From Acidobacteriota bacterium (GTDB taxonomy: Bacteria; Acidobacteriota; Terriglobia; Terriglobales; Acidobacteriaceae): a stretch of DNA of 10,347 nt. This document shows positions 1-6,895 of the stretch, piece after piece. The DNA lies in NCBI GenBank assembly GCA_021851465.1, contig JAJZDL010000100.1, forward strand, positions 1 through 10,347, in the 5' to 3' direction. Below the pieces are notes generated by a model, which was not told where the DNA came from, did no database searches, and saw only the letters and a list, made by a program, of their open reading frames with translations. How positions within the stretch are numbered: the first letter of the stretch is position 1; each line of letters opens with the position of its first letter. A program made the position numbers and the translations under genes.

Positions 1-31
1 GTTGTGGCCAATCGCTTTGCCAGGGCGCGGC

Positions 32-1408
32 CTATTGCTCCGGGTGAAGGTTCGCTTTGAGGAACTGAAGGTAGATGTCCCAATCGGTGGGCACCATGCC
101 GTGGCCACCCTCGTGCATGTAGTAGTTGAGGCCGTTGCTGAAGAGGGGCGTCTTCGCCGCCGGCCACACATCGGTGCCGAGGTCCTGCCTGCCGAGCAAC
201 TTATAGACTGGCCCAGCCGCGACCGCCGCCAAGAACTCGCCCTTCGGGTCGGACCAGAAGTCGGTGCTGCCGGTCTGTAGCAACACCGGGCGCGGCGCGA
301 TCAGCGCCACCAGCAGATTTGCGTCCATCGGCGCGGTGTCCGGGAAGCCCGCATACTTGGCGTAGTTGGCCGCGAACTGGTACGGGTAACGCGTCGGTGC
401 AGTGAGGTGCGCAATGGTTTCTCCGTAGTCCCTGCGGCTGAGCGCCGCGCCGCCCTCGCCGGAGCAGCTCGCAATCACCGCGGCAAAGCGTTGGTCGTGC
501 GCTCCGGCCCACATCACGGTCTTGCCCAGCCGCGAGACGCCGTGAATGGCCACTCGCTTTGCGTCGATGCCCGGGTCCGTCTCGAAGTAGTCCTCGACGC
601 GGCTCATGCCCCAGGCCCAGGCGGCGATCGATCCCCATGCATCCGGCGCGCGGTCCGCCTCGCCCGTCTGTCCCGGCCCCATGTAGTGCGCACGAATTCC
701 GTTGGGAAATCCAGTCAAAGAATCGGGATCGACATCGCCGTAGTCGAAGGTCGCCACGCCAAACCCCGCGTCCAGCAACGGCCCGACGTCGATCCGCCCA
801 AACCCGCCGCCCGCCGGCGGCATCGTCAGCGTGTTCGTCCTCGGGTTCCAGGCCTTTTGCGGAATGATCCCAGGATCGTTTACCGCGTTTTGGATTGCGC
901 CAAAATTGATCGTGAAGAAGACCGGTACAGGCTTCTTGGCCGCCGCCGGAAGATAAACCAGCAGATGAATCTCCGGCCAGGCAGGGTCCTTCGACAGATG
1001 GATTGTGATCTGCTTGCGAATGGCCTTGCCGTTCAGCGCGGGCGTCCCCTTGTCCACCGCCTCGAAGCTCTCGTCCGCCGGTCTTCCCGGCGCGATTCCA
1101 TACTGCTGCGTCTCGAAGATTTTAACGATCTCCGGGCGCCGCTTCTCCGCCCACGTCTTCGCGTTCTTCACCGGCTTGCCGTTGTCTAGCTTCAGCGGGT
1201 CGGGCAGGATGTACGTCCCGACCTTCGATTCGTCGTAGTTCACCGGAATGTCCGCGACGATCCTGGGAGGCGGTGCGGGCGCAGGCCGCGCCGTGCGGCT
1301 TGCCTCCGGTGCCTCCGGCGACGTGGGCGTCGCCGGAGGCGCCTGTGCGTGGAGCGCAACCGCAAAAAATGCAGCCAGAAACGCGGACGACGCATATTGA
1401 GATGACAT
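32..1408 (-). CDS. Secreted CE15-like glucuronoyl esterase
   Basis: A 458-residue alpha/beta hydrolase resembling carbohydrate esterase family 15, whose members cleave the ester between glucuronic acid of xylan and lignin alcohols. Visible: nucleophile elbow GVSRLGK with Ser292, an acidic residue in SCSGEGG (Glu318), and a C-terminal HEGGHGM motif with the probable catalytic His436. The fungal type motif is GCSRxGK; here the Cys is Val, as in many bacterial members. Residues 1-22 form a hydrophobic signal peptide ending HAQA, followed by a Pro/Ala-rich linker to about residue 48. The signal has no Lys or Arg before its hydrophobic core, which is odd. The start is supported by GGAG at 1417-1420, 8 nt away. 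The gene lies downstream of another esterase gene on the same strand, with a tandem repeat array between them. Family assignment is from motifs; the natural ester substrate is inferred. Confidence 0.88.
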   Translation of the reverse strand: MSSQYASSAFLAAFFAVALHAQAPPATPTSPEAPEASRTARPAPAPPPRIVADIPVNYDESKVGTYILPDPLKLDNGKPVKNAKTWAEKRRPEIVKIFETQQYGIAPGRPADESFEAVDKGTPALNGKAIRKQITIHLSKDPAWPEIHLLVYLPAAAKKPVPVFFTINFGAIQNAVNDPGIIPQKAWNPRTNTLTMPPAGGGFGRIDVGPLLDAGFGVATFDYGDVDPDSLTGFPNGIRAHYMGPGQTGEADRAPDAWGSIAAWAWGMSRVEDYFETDPGIDAKRVAIHGVSRLGKTVMWAGAHDQRFAAVIASCSGEGGAALSRRDYGETIAHLTAPTRYPYQFAANYAKYAGFPDTAPMDANLLVALIAPRPVLLQTGSTDFWSDPKGEFLAAVAAGPVYKLLGRQDLGTDVWPAAKTPLFSNGLNYYMHEGGHGMVPTDWDIYLQFLKANLHPEQ

Positions 1409-1438
1409 GGGGATTGCTCCGAGGTCTCAGAATCCCAT

Positions 1439-1530
1439 TTGCTTCAGGACAGAAACAACTGTTTGCTTCAGGACAGAAACAACTGTTTGCTTCAGGACAG
1501 AAACAACTGTTTGCTTCAGGACAGAAACAA
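1439..1530. repeat. 24-bp tandem repeat, 3.8 copies, hairpin-forming
   Basis: Units lie at 1439-1462, 1463-1486, 1487-1510 and 1511-1530 (the last is cut to 20 bases). The core is TTGCTTCAGGACAGAAACAA, followed by CTGT in the first three copies. All copies are identical over the bases they share. Read on the minus strand, the direction of both flanking genes, each core gives UUGUUUC-UGUCCU-GAAGCAA: a 7-bp stem with one G-U pair and a 6-nt loop. The array sits 30 bp upstream of the glucuronoyl esterase start, so it may be in its leader RNA or be a set of protein-binding sites. It may also belong to a dispersed repeat family; the sequence alone cannot decide. Confidence 0.95.
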
Positions 1531-1543
1531 ACAGCAGCCTGAA

Positions 1544-1573
1544 ACCCTAGATTCGTGCCGCGTGCGTTGTCAA
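1544..1573 (-). promoter_or_regulatory. Possible promoter upstream of the glucuronoyl esterase
   Basis: On the minus strand a perfect TTGACA (1573-1568) is followed after 18 bp by TAGGGT (1549-1544), which keeps the first, second and last bases of the -10 consensus. The -35 box overlaps the inverted repeat TTGTC-AA-GACAA at 1567-1578, a possible operator. If active, transcription would begin just before the 24-bp repeat array and place it in the 5' leader of the esterase mRNA. The -10 box is poor, so this is tentative. Confidence 0.33.
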
Positions 1574-1598
1574 GACAATGTGCAGGATGGAGGGGTGT

Positions 1599-2549
1599 TT
1601 ACTGCGCAGCGGCCGCGTAACCGCGCTCCCGCATCCACTTGATCAGCAGGTCTGGCCAGACGCTCAACTGCGGATTCGCAGTCGCCAGCCCCGATCCATG
1701 CGCTCCATGCTGGAAGAGATGCATCTCCGCCGGGACGCCGGCCTTCACCAGCGCCTCATAGAACAGCACACTGTTCATCACCGGGACGGTACGGTCGTCG
1801 GTGGTGGCAAAGAGGAAGGTCGGCGGCGTCTGCGCGGTCACATGCAGCTCTGCGGACATCGCCTCCATCTCCGCCTGCGTCGGGTCCTCCCCGAGCAGAT
1901 ACAGCCGCGATCCCTTGTGTACATAGGGATCCTCCATGGTAATCACCGGATAGGCCAGCACCAGAAAGTCCGGACGGCTGCTCTGCCGCTCGATCGCATC
2001 CGTAGACGTCGCGTCGCCCGCGTCGAAGTGCGTTCCCGCGGTTGCTGCCAGGTGGCCACCCGCGGAGAAGCCCCAGATCCCGATGCGATCCACTGCCACG
2101 CCATACTCCGCCGCGTGCGCCCGTACGGTGCGGATGGCGCGCTGTGCGTCTTCCATCTCAATCGGCGAGTGGTACTTCATGCCCAGGCGGTACTGCAGCA
2201 CGAAGGCGGCCACGCCGCGCGCGTTCAGCCACGCCGCCACATCGGACCCCTCATGCACCATCGAGAGGTGCTGATAGCCGCCGCCGGGCGCGATGACCAC
2301 CGCCGTCTTCGTCGGGTTGGACGCCGGCAGGTACGCCGTCAAGCTCGGCTTGTCCTCCGTCGCCGTGCCCAGCGCGCCGGGCGCGCCCTGCGGCCACAGG
2401 AGCATGGTCGTTGCAGTGCTCGCCGCCGTACCCATCGCCGGACTCGCCGTCGCGACAGGCTGCTGGAGTGCCGCCTGCGCCAATCCCATCGCCGCACACA
2501 GCAGTGTGCTCGCAATCGCAACCACAGACAGAAGACCGCGTCGCCGCAT
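1599..2549 (-). CDS. Secreted acetyl/feruloyl-esterase-like alpha/beta hydrolase
   Basis: A 316-residue alpha/beta hydrolase of the BD-FAE / acetyl-xylan-esterase-like group (esterase/lipase Aes superfamily), expected to remove acyl groups from plant polysaccharides outside the cytoplasm. Visible: signal peptide MRRRGLLSVVAIASTLLCAA with cleavage near GLAQA (about residue 26), oxyanion motif APGGGY at 88-92, nucleophile elbow GFSAGGH with Ser162, the acid in TTDDRTVPV (Asp251 or Asp252), and HGAHGSG with probable catalytic His284. The reading frame stays open to 2636, but those 29 codons lack a signal peptide; the chosen ATG follows a strong GGGAGGG site. It is the first of two leftward esterase genes, 190 bp upstream of the CE15-like gene and divergent from the GH43-like gene. 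The exact acyl substrate cannot be read from the sequence. Confidence 0.88.
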   Translation of the reverse strand: MRRRGLLSVVAIASTLLCAAMGLAQAALQQPVATASPAMGTAASTATTMLLWPQGAPGALGTATEDKPSLTAYLPASNPTKTAVVIAPGGGYQHLSMVHEGSDVAAWLNARGVAAFVLQYRLGMKYHSPIEMEDAQRAIRTVRAHAAEYGVAVDRIGIWGFSAGGHLAATAGTHFDAGDATSTDAIERQSSRPDFLVLAYPVITMEDPYVHKGSRLYLLGEDPTQAEMEAMSAELHVTAQTPPTFLFATTDDRTVPVMNSVLFYEALVKAGVPAEMHLFQHGAHGSGLATANPQLSVWPDLLIKWMRERGYAAAAQ

Positions 2550-2687
2550 CGTCCCTCCCAATTCAAACTCCGTGTTCCATCCTACCGTCAAGCTGCACGG
2601 AGAGGAGCATTCAACATTCACAACCTGTTGCGGCAATCCAATCCAGCCTCCATCGAGTTCATTGCAAAAAACTGTATCCTATTTCCC
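2550..2687. promoter_or_regulatory. Divergent intergenic region, esterases versus glycosidase operon
   Basis: This 138-bp gap separates the leftward esterase genes from the rightward GH43-like gene and must hold starts for both directions unless leftward transcription begins elsewhere. On the plus strand TATCCT at 2675-2680 is the best -10-like box, but no good -35 lies 16-18 bp upstream. If it is real, the transcript would start almost at the ATG (2688) and be leaderless, which would fit the absence of a purine-rich ribosome binding site before that ATG. I see no convincing operator here. Confidence 0.4.
2553..2559 (-). promoter_or_regulatory. Ribosome binding site that fixes the esterase start
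   Basis: The minus strand reads GGGAGGG three bases before the ATG at 2549. The protein from this ATG begins with three arginines and a hydrophobic core, so the site and the signal peptide agree on the start and argue against the in-frame ATG at 2636. Confidence 0.8.
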
Positions 2688-3728
2688 ATGAAACGAACCA
2701 TTGCGATCGGCGCTGTCCTGTTTTTATCGTCCTGCTGTTCCGTTCTCCCGTCCCTGGCCCAGGTAAAAGCCGTTCCTGCAACGGCGGACAAAGTCGCCGC
2801 CAAGCCGCTGTACCGCGATCCGGTGTACGACGGGGCCAGCGATCCGACGATCATCTGGAGTCCCGCGCAGAAGAAGTGGTACATGTTCTACACCAGCCGC
2901 CGCGCCAACGTGCCGGGGCTTACGGGTGGAGTGGCTTGGGTGCATGGCTCGCCCATCGGCATCGCCACCTCGGACGATGGCGGCGCGACGTGGAAGTACC
3001 TGCGCAACGCCAACATCGTATACAAAGACGCCGTGCCCGACGCAACCTACTGGGCCCCGGCGGTGGTGGAACACGACGGCCTCTTCCACATGTACCTCGT
3101 CTACGTTCCCGGCATCTTCAACGACTGGAACCATCCGCGCACCATCATCCACCTGACCAGCAAGAACCTGGTGGACTGGAAGTATGTCTCTACGCTGCCG
3201 CTCTCCGATCCCAAGGTGATCGACGCCGGCGTGTTGCACCTGCCGGACGGCACCTGGCGGTTGTGGTACAAGGACGAGGCCACTGGCTCCTCCTGCAACT
3301 ACGCGGACAGCACCGACCTGTACCACTGGACGGACCACGGCAGAGTTGCGGGCCTCTCCGACACCGGCGGCGAGGCCCCCGTTGCATTCCACTGGCAGGG
3401 CCACTACTGGCTGTTGCGCGATATCGGGCGCGGCCTGGCGCTGTACCGCTCGGACGACGCATTGAACTGGGCGCGCGTGGGTACGCTGCTCAACGACCGC
3501 GGGACAGGCGCGGACGACAACGGCGTGGGGCACCATGCGGAGGTCATCGTCTCCGCAGGCCGCGCCTACATGTTCTACTTTGTCGGCATCGGCAGGCGCA
3601 GCAGCATTCAGGTCGTCGAACTGAAGTACGACGCGGCGAACAAAACCCTGACTGTCGACCGCAACGCTCCGACCACGATCGACCTTCAACCCCCCGTGGA
3701 TGTCGAAAAGGAGTCTAAACTCGATTGA
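2688..3728 (+). CDS. Exported GH43-like five-bladed beta-propeller glycosidase
   Basis: A 346-residue protein with the layout of glycoside hydrolase family 43 and relatives. The three expected acidic residues are placed as in that clan: Asp52 in SDPTII (general base), Asp179 in VIDAGV (pKa modulator) and Glu229 in GGEAPV (general acid). Repeating blade signatures of the type WYMFYTS, GLFHMYLVY, TWRLWYKD and HYWLLRD are seen. The start MKRTIAIGAVLFL opens a signal sequence. It contains LSSC (residues 13-16), which fits a lipobox, but cleavage after SLA (residue 24) by signal peptidase I is also possible, so lipoprotein or free secreted enzyme remains open. No clear Shine-Dalgarno precedes the ATG. 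It heads the rightward group with the sulfatase and maturase. Substrate, for example arabinofuranosyl, xylosyl or galactosyl linkages, is not predictable from motifs alone. Confidence 0.85.
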   Translation: MKRTIAIGAVLFLSSCCSVLPSLAQVKAVPATADKVAAKPLYRDPVYDGASDPTIIWSPAQKKWYMFYTSRRANVPGLTGGVAWVHGSPIGIATSDDGGATWKYLRNANIVYKDAVPDATYWAPAVVEHDGLFHMYLVYVPGIFNDWNHPRTIIHLTSKNLVDWKYVSTLPLSDPKVIDAGVLHLPDGTWRLWYKDEATGSSCNYADSTDLYHWTDHGRVAGLSDTGGEAPVAFHWQGHYWLLRDIGRGLALYRSDDALNWARVGTLLNDRGTGADDNGVGHHAEVIVSAGRAYMFYFVGIGRRSSIQVVELKYDAANKTLTVDRNAPTTIDLQPPVDVEKESKLD

Positions 3729-3795
3729 GGGAAGCGATTCAACCGGGCCAGCAATCGCAGCGGGCAAGATGAGAAGCTCGGTTGCCGTTCCCGGC

Positions 3796-3828
3796 GTTGC
3801 CGATGCATGCATCGAGCGGGCCGGCAAC
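3796..3828. promoter_or_regulatory. Palindromic patch between glycosidase and sulfatase genes
   Basis: Within the 124-bp gap, GTTGCCG (3796-3802) and its exact inverse CGGCAAC (3822-3828) flank a perfect 14-bp palindrome CGATGCATGCATCG (3801-3814). A further direct copy of GTTGCCG lies at 3781-3787. No U-run follows, so it is not a standard terminator. It could be an operator, an intercistronic RNA structure affecting relative expression, or chance; it lies 24 bp before the sulfatase start codon. Confidence 0.45.
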
Positions 3829-3841
3829 ATACATTCAGAGC

Positions 3842-3846
3842 AGGAG
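3842..3846 (+). promoter_or_regulatory. Ribosome binding site that fixes the sulfatase start
   Basis: AGGAG lies 6 nt before the ATG at 3853. The same frame is open from an ATG at 3700 that overlaps the end of the glycosidase gene, but those 51 extra codons would bury the Tat signal and have no site before them. Confidence 0.8.
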
Positions 3847-3852
3847 TCCGCA

Positions 3853-5310
3853 ATGGCAGAGAGCAAGGAAAGCCGCAGGTCGTTTCTCAAAGGCTCCGTT
3901 GCCGCTGCGGTGGCGGCCGCTGCGCCCGCCGCCGCAGCAGCAGCGCAAAGCAAGGCTGGCCCTGCGAAGCCGACAACACCTCCCAACATCGTTCTCTATA
4001 TCTCCGACCAGTTTCGTTGGGATTTTGTCGGCGCCAATCGCCTCAACACCTCGACGCGCACACCCAACCTGGATGCCCTTGCCGCGCGCGGGAAAAATTT
4101 CTCCCAGACGGTGACGAACCAGCCCTTGTGCTCGCCGGCGCGGGCCGTTCTCTTCACCAGCCGCTATGCCACCGAGACCGGCGTGTGGCACATCGGCATG
4201 GAGCTGGACAAGTCCCTGCCTACGCTTGCGAGCGAGCTGCGCAAGGCGGGCTACACAGCGAACTACATCGGCAAGTGGCACCTGGCGCTGGAGAACCCGG
4301 CCGAGGGAGGCAGCTACGGGCCAGTGAAGGCTGAGGACCGCGGCGGCTTTCTCGATTTCTGGGAGGGCGCCAACGCGCTGGAACACACCTCTCACCCGTA
4401 CTCGGGAACAATATGGGACCGCGACAACAATCCCATTACCTACAAGGACGAGTACCGCGTCGATTTTCTCACCGACCGCGCCGCGCTCTTCCTGCGCCAG
4501 AAGCAGGAGAAGCCGTTTTTCCTGGTCATCTCGCAGCTTGAACCGCACCAGCAGAACGACATGCACCAGCCCATCGCGCCGAATGGAGCGGCCGCGCGCT
4601 TTGCCAACTCGGCGGTTGCGGAGGACATGCGCGCGCTGCCCGGAACCTGGCAGGCGCAGTTGCCGGACTACTACGGATGCATCGAGTCCATCGACGCCTC
4701 GGTGGGCCGCGTGCGCAGCATCCTCGAGGAGGAGAAGCTGGCCGACAACACCATCTTCGTCTTCCTCAGCGACCACGGATGCCACTTCATGACGCGCAAC
4801 CAGGAGTACAAGCGCAGCACCCACAACAGTTCGCTGCGCGTTCCTCTGCTCATCGACGGGCCGGGCTTCCGCGGCGCGCAGCAGGTCCCCGAACTGGTTG
4901 GGCTGATCGACGTTGCGCCCACGCTGCTGGAGGCCGCCGGTGTTGCCGTTCCGCCGAGTTGGAAGGGCCACAGCGTGCTGCCCCTGCTCAACGATCCAGC
5001 GGCGCGTGAGAGTTGGCCCAACCGGCAGCTCATCCAGATCAGCGAGTCGATGACCGGGCGCGCCATCCGCACACCGGACTGGACGTACTGCGTCGCCGAC
5101 GTCACCGGCAATACCAAGCAGCCCGCCGCAACGACCTATACCGAGTACCAGATCTACAGTCAGCGCGACGATCCCAACGAGCTGGTCAACCTTGCCGGAC
5201 GCCACGAGTATCGCGCGCAGGCGGCCGAACTGCGCTCACAACTGAAGGATCTGCTGGCCGAGGCGGGCGAGCCGGAGCCGGAGATTGTGCCCGCGCCGCT
5301 GTACCCGTAG
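3853..5310 (+). CDS. Tat-exported Cys-type sulfatase (formylglycine-dependent)
   Basis: A 485-residue sulfatase of the alkaline-phosphatase superfamily (S1 type), which hydrolyses sulfate esters. The N-terminus has a Tat signal, RRSFLKG at residues 8-14, then an extreme Ala-rich core to about residue 31. Visible: metal-site Asp52 in ISDQFR (DQ rather than DD), the signature C93-S-P-A-R97 whose Cys becomes formylglycine, GKWH at 140-143, and the second metal motif SDHG with Asp307 and His308. Length is normal. The Cys form (not Ser) fits modification by the radical SAM maturase encoded 88 bp downstream. Modification happens on unfolded chain in the cytoplasm, and Tat then carries the folded enzyme out, so signal and maturation route agree. 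The neighbours suggest a sulfated carbohydrate substrate, but the sulfatase subfamily cannot be assigned by eye. Confidence 0.93.
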   Translation: MAESKESRRSFLKGSVAAAVAAAAPAAAAAAQSKAGPAKPTTPPNIVLYISDQFRWDFVGANRLNTSTRTPNLDALAARGKNFSQTVTNQPLCSPARAVLFTSRYATETGVWHIGMELDKSLPTLASELRKAGYTANYIGKWHLALENPAEGGSYGPVKAEDRGGFLDFWEGANALEHTSHPYSGTIWDRDNNPITYKDEYRVDFLTDRAALFLRQKQEKPFFLVISQLEPHQQNDMHQPIAPNGAAARFANSAVAEDMRALPGTWQAQLPDYYGCIESIDASVGRVRSILEEEKLADNTIFVFLSDHGCHFMTRNQEYKRSTHNSSLRVPLLIDGPGFRGAQQVPELVGLIDVAPTLLEAAGVAVPPSWKGHSVLPLLNDPAARESWPNRQLIQISESMTGRAIRTPDWTYCVADVTGNTKQPAATTYTEYQIYSQRDDPNELVNLAGRHEYRAQAAELRSQLKDLLAEAGEPEPEIVPAPLYP

Positions 5311-5398
5311 CCGCCGGGGCGATCGGCCTTGTCGCAGGAGATGGGGGCCTCGCACACCGACATCGCATGGTGGAATGGATGCAGGACGGGCCACCGAT

Positions 5399-6760
5399 AT
5401 GGACACATTGAGCGCAACCGGCAGCACGACACACACGCCCGCCTACTTTCACGTTCTGGCAAAGCCGACCGGCGCCGTGTGCAATCTCGACTGCAAGTAC
5501 TGTTTTTACCTATCCAAGCAGGTACTGTATCCGGGCAGCGAGTTCCGCATGGCGGACGACCTGCTGGAGATCTACATCCGTCAGCTCCTGGAGTCGCAAC
5601 AGGCCCCGCTGGTCAACATTGCCTGGCAGGGCGGCGAGCCCACGCTGATGGGCCTCGACTTCTTCCGTCGATCGGTCGAGCTGACCGAGAGGTACCGCAA
5701 GCCTGGGCAGCGGGTGGAACACAGCATCCAGACCAATGGGACCCGCCTCGACGACGCGTGGTGCGCGTTCCTCAAGCAGCACAACTTTCTGGTCGGCCTC
5801 AGCATGGATGGGCCGCGCGCGATGCACGACCTCTACCGCGTGGACAAGGGAGGAGAAGGGACCTTCGACCAGGTGCTGCGCGGCTGGGAACTGTTGAAGA
5901 AGCACGGCGTCGAGTGCAATATTCTCTGCACCGTTCACGCGGGCAACGTGGGGCATCCACTGGAGGTCTATCGCTTCTTCCGCGACGTACTGGGGGCCGG
6001 GTTCATGCAGTTCATCCCCATCGTCGAGCGGGTGAATGCCAACCTTGTCCCGCTGGCCAACCTGGGCTGGGGAACGCAGGGCAGCGAGCTGCGTCCACTC
6101 TATCTGCAGGCCGGCGACCACGTCACCCAGCGGTCGGTGCAGCCGGAGCAACTGGGACGATTTCTAATCGACATCTTCGACGAGTGGGTGCGGCGCGACG
6201 TTGGCAGCGTCTATGTGCAACTCTTCGACGTAACGCTGGGGGCGCACCTGGGCCAGTACACGCTCTGCGTCTTCTCGCCAACCTGCGGCGATGCGGTCGC
6301 CCTGGAGCACACCGGCGACCTGTACTCCTGCGACCATTACGTCGAGCCGGAGTTCAAGCTCGGCAACATCCGGCAAGACCACATGGCGGCCCTTGTCGGA
6401 TCGGAGAAGCAGCGCAAGTTCGGCACGGACAAACGCGACACGCTGCCGCGCTACTGCCGGGAGTGCGAGGTGCGCTCCATGTGCAACGGAGGCTGTCCCA
6501 AGGACCGCTTCATAACCACTCCCGATGGCGAGCCGGGCCTGAACTTTCTGTGCGCCGGATACAAGATGTTCTTCGAGCATGTGAATCTGCCGATGCGCAG
6601 GATGGCTGGCCTGCTGGAGGCAAGACAAGCTCCCGCTGGCATCATGCAGTGGTATGCCCTGGAAGACGACAGATGGCGAACCGAGGCCGCCAAAGCGGGC
6701 CGCAACGATCCATGCCCGTGCGGCAGCGGACGCAAGGCCAAGCACTGCCACGCTGCGTAA
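5399..6760 (+). CDS. Anaerobic sulfatase-maturating radical SAM enzyme with C-terminal SEC-C motif
   Basis: A radical SAM/SPASM protein (453 residues from this start) that oxidises the sulfatase active-site Cys to formylglycine in the cytoplasm without oxygen. Visible: CxxxCxxC for the SAM cluster (Cys28, Cys32, Cys35) and the full auxiliary-cluster pattern, Cys290, 296, 311, 353, 356, 362, 366 and 385, with spacing matching characterised anSMEs. Asp312 directly follows Cys311, the position of the proposed active-site base. Residues 433-453 add a SEC-C zinc motif, CPCGSG then HCH (Cys439, Cys441, Cys450, His451), an unusual tail for this family. The start is uncertain: ATG at 5375 is also in frame, and neither has a good ribosome binding site; 5399 gives an N-terminus of family-like length. 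Co-oriented with its probable target sulfatase; a hairpin terminator follows. Confidence 0.93.
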   Translation: MDTLSATGSTTHTPAYFHVLAKPTGAVCNLDCKYCFYLSKQVLYPGSEFRMADDLLEIYIRQLLESQQAPLVNIAWQGGEPTLMGLDFFRRSVELTERYRKPGQRVEHSIQTNGTRLDDAWCAFLKQHNFLVGLSMDGPRAMHDLYRVDKGGEGTFDQVLRGWELLKKHGVECNILCTVHAGNVGHPLEVYRFFRDVLGAGFMQFIPIVERVNANLVPLANLGWGTQGSELRPLYLQAGDHVTQRSVQPEQLGRFLIDIFDEWVRRDVGSVYVQLFDVTLGAHLGQYTLCVFSPTCGDAVALEHTGDLYSCDHYVEPEFKLGNIRQDHMAALVGSEKQRKFGTDKRDTLPRYCRECEVRSMCNGGCPKDRFITTPDGEPGLNFLCAGYKMFFEHVNLPMRRMAGLLEARQAPAGIMQWYALEDDRWRTEAAKAGRNDPCPCGSGRKAKHCHAA

Positions 6761-6870
6761 GCGTGCAAGGGCACTGGATGGCAACGGCATTGCACAAACG
6801 GCCCTCGGTCTTGAGCGCAGCGGCTGTCCGTTCAGGCCATAGCACCCAACCAATCGAAGAAGCGCGGTTC

Positions 6871-6895
6871 GCCCACAGTGTGGGCCTTTCAATTT
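6871..6895 (+). terminator. Rho-independent terminator after the maturase gene
   Basis: GCCCAC-AGT-GTGGGC (6871-6885) is a perfect 6-bp GC-rich hairpin with a 3-nt loop, followed by CTTTCAATTT. It would end the rightward operon. It lies between the 3' ends of two convergent genes and its tail runs into the stop codon of the leftward gene. The T tract is broken, so efficiency may be moderate; there is no T tract for the minus strand. Confidence 0.65.

Noticed and set aside
1439..1530. The repeat array as a small CRISPR
   Set aside because: The units are contiguous 24-mers with only a constant 4-base joint, no unique spacers, and no cas genes nearby.
1578..2687. A long rightward open frame continuous with the GH43-like gene
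   Set aside because: It is antisense to the esterase gene, is very Arg-rich, and the glycosidase clearly begins at 2688 with a signal peptide.
2724..3989. A 421-codon leftward open frame across the GH43-like gene
   Set aside because: It is the antisense of a well-supported enzyme in GC-rich DNA; its Val/Ala/Arg-rich product shows no motif.
3835..5205. A 456-codon leftward open frame across the sulfatase gene
   Set aside because: It mirrors the sulfatase codons and yields a Val/Arg-rich product without recognisable domains.
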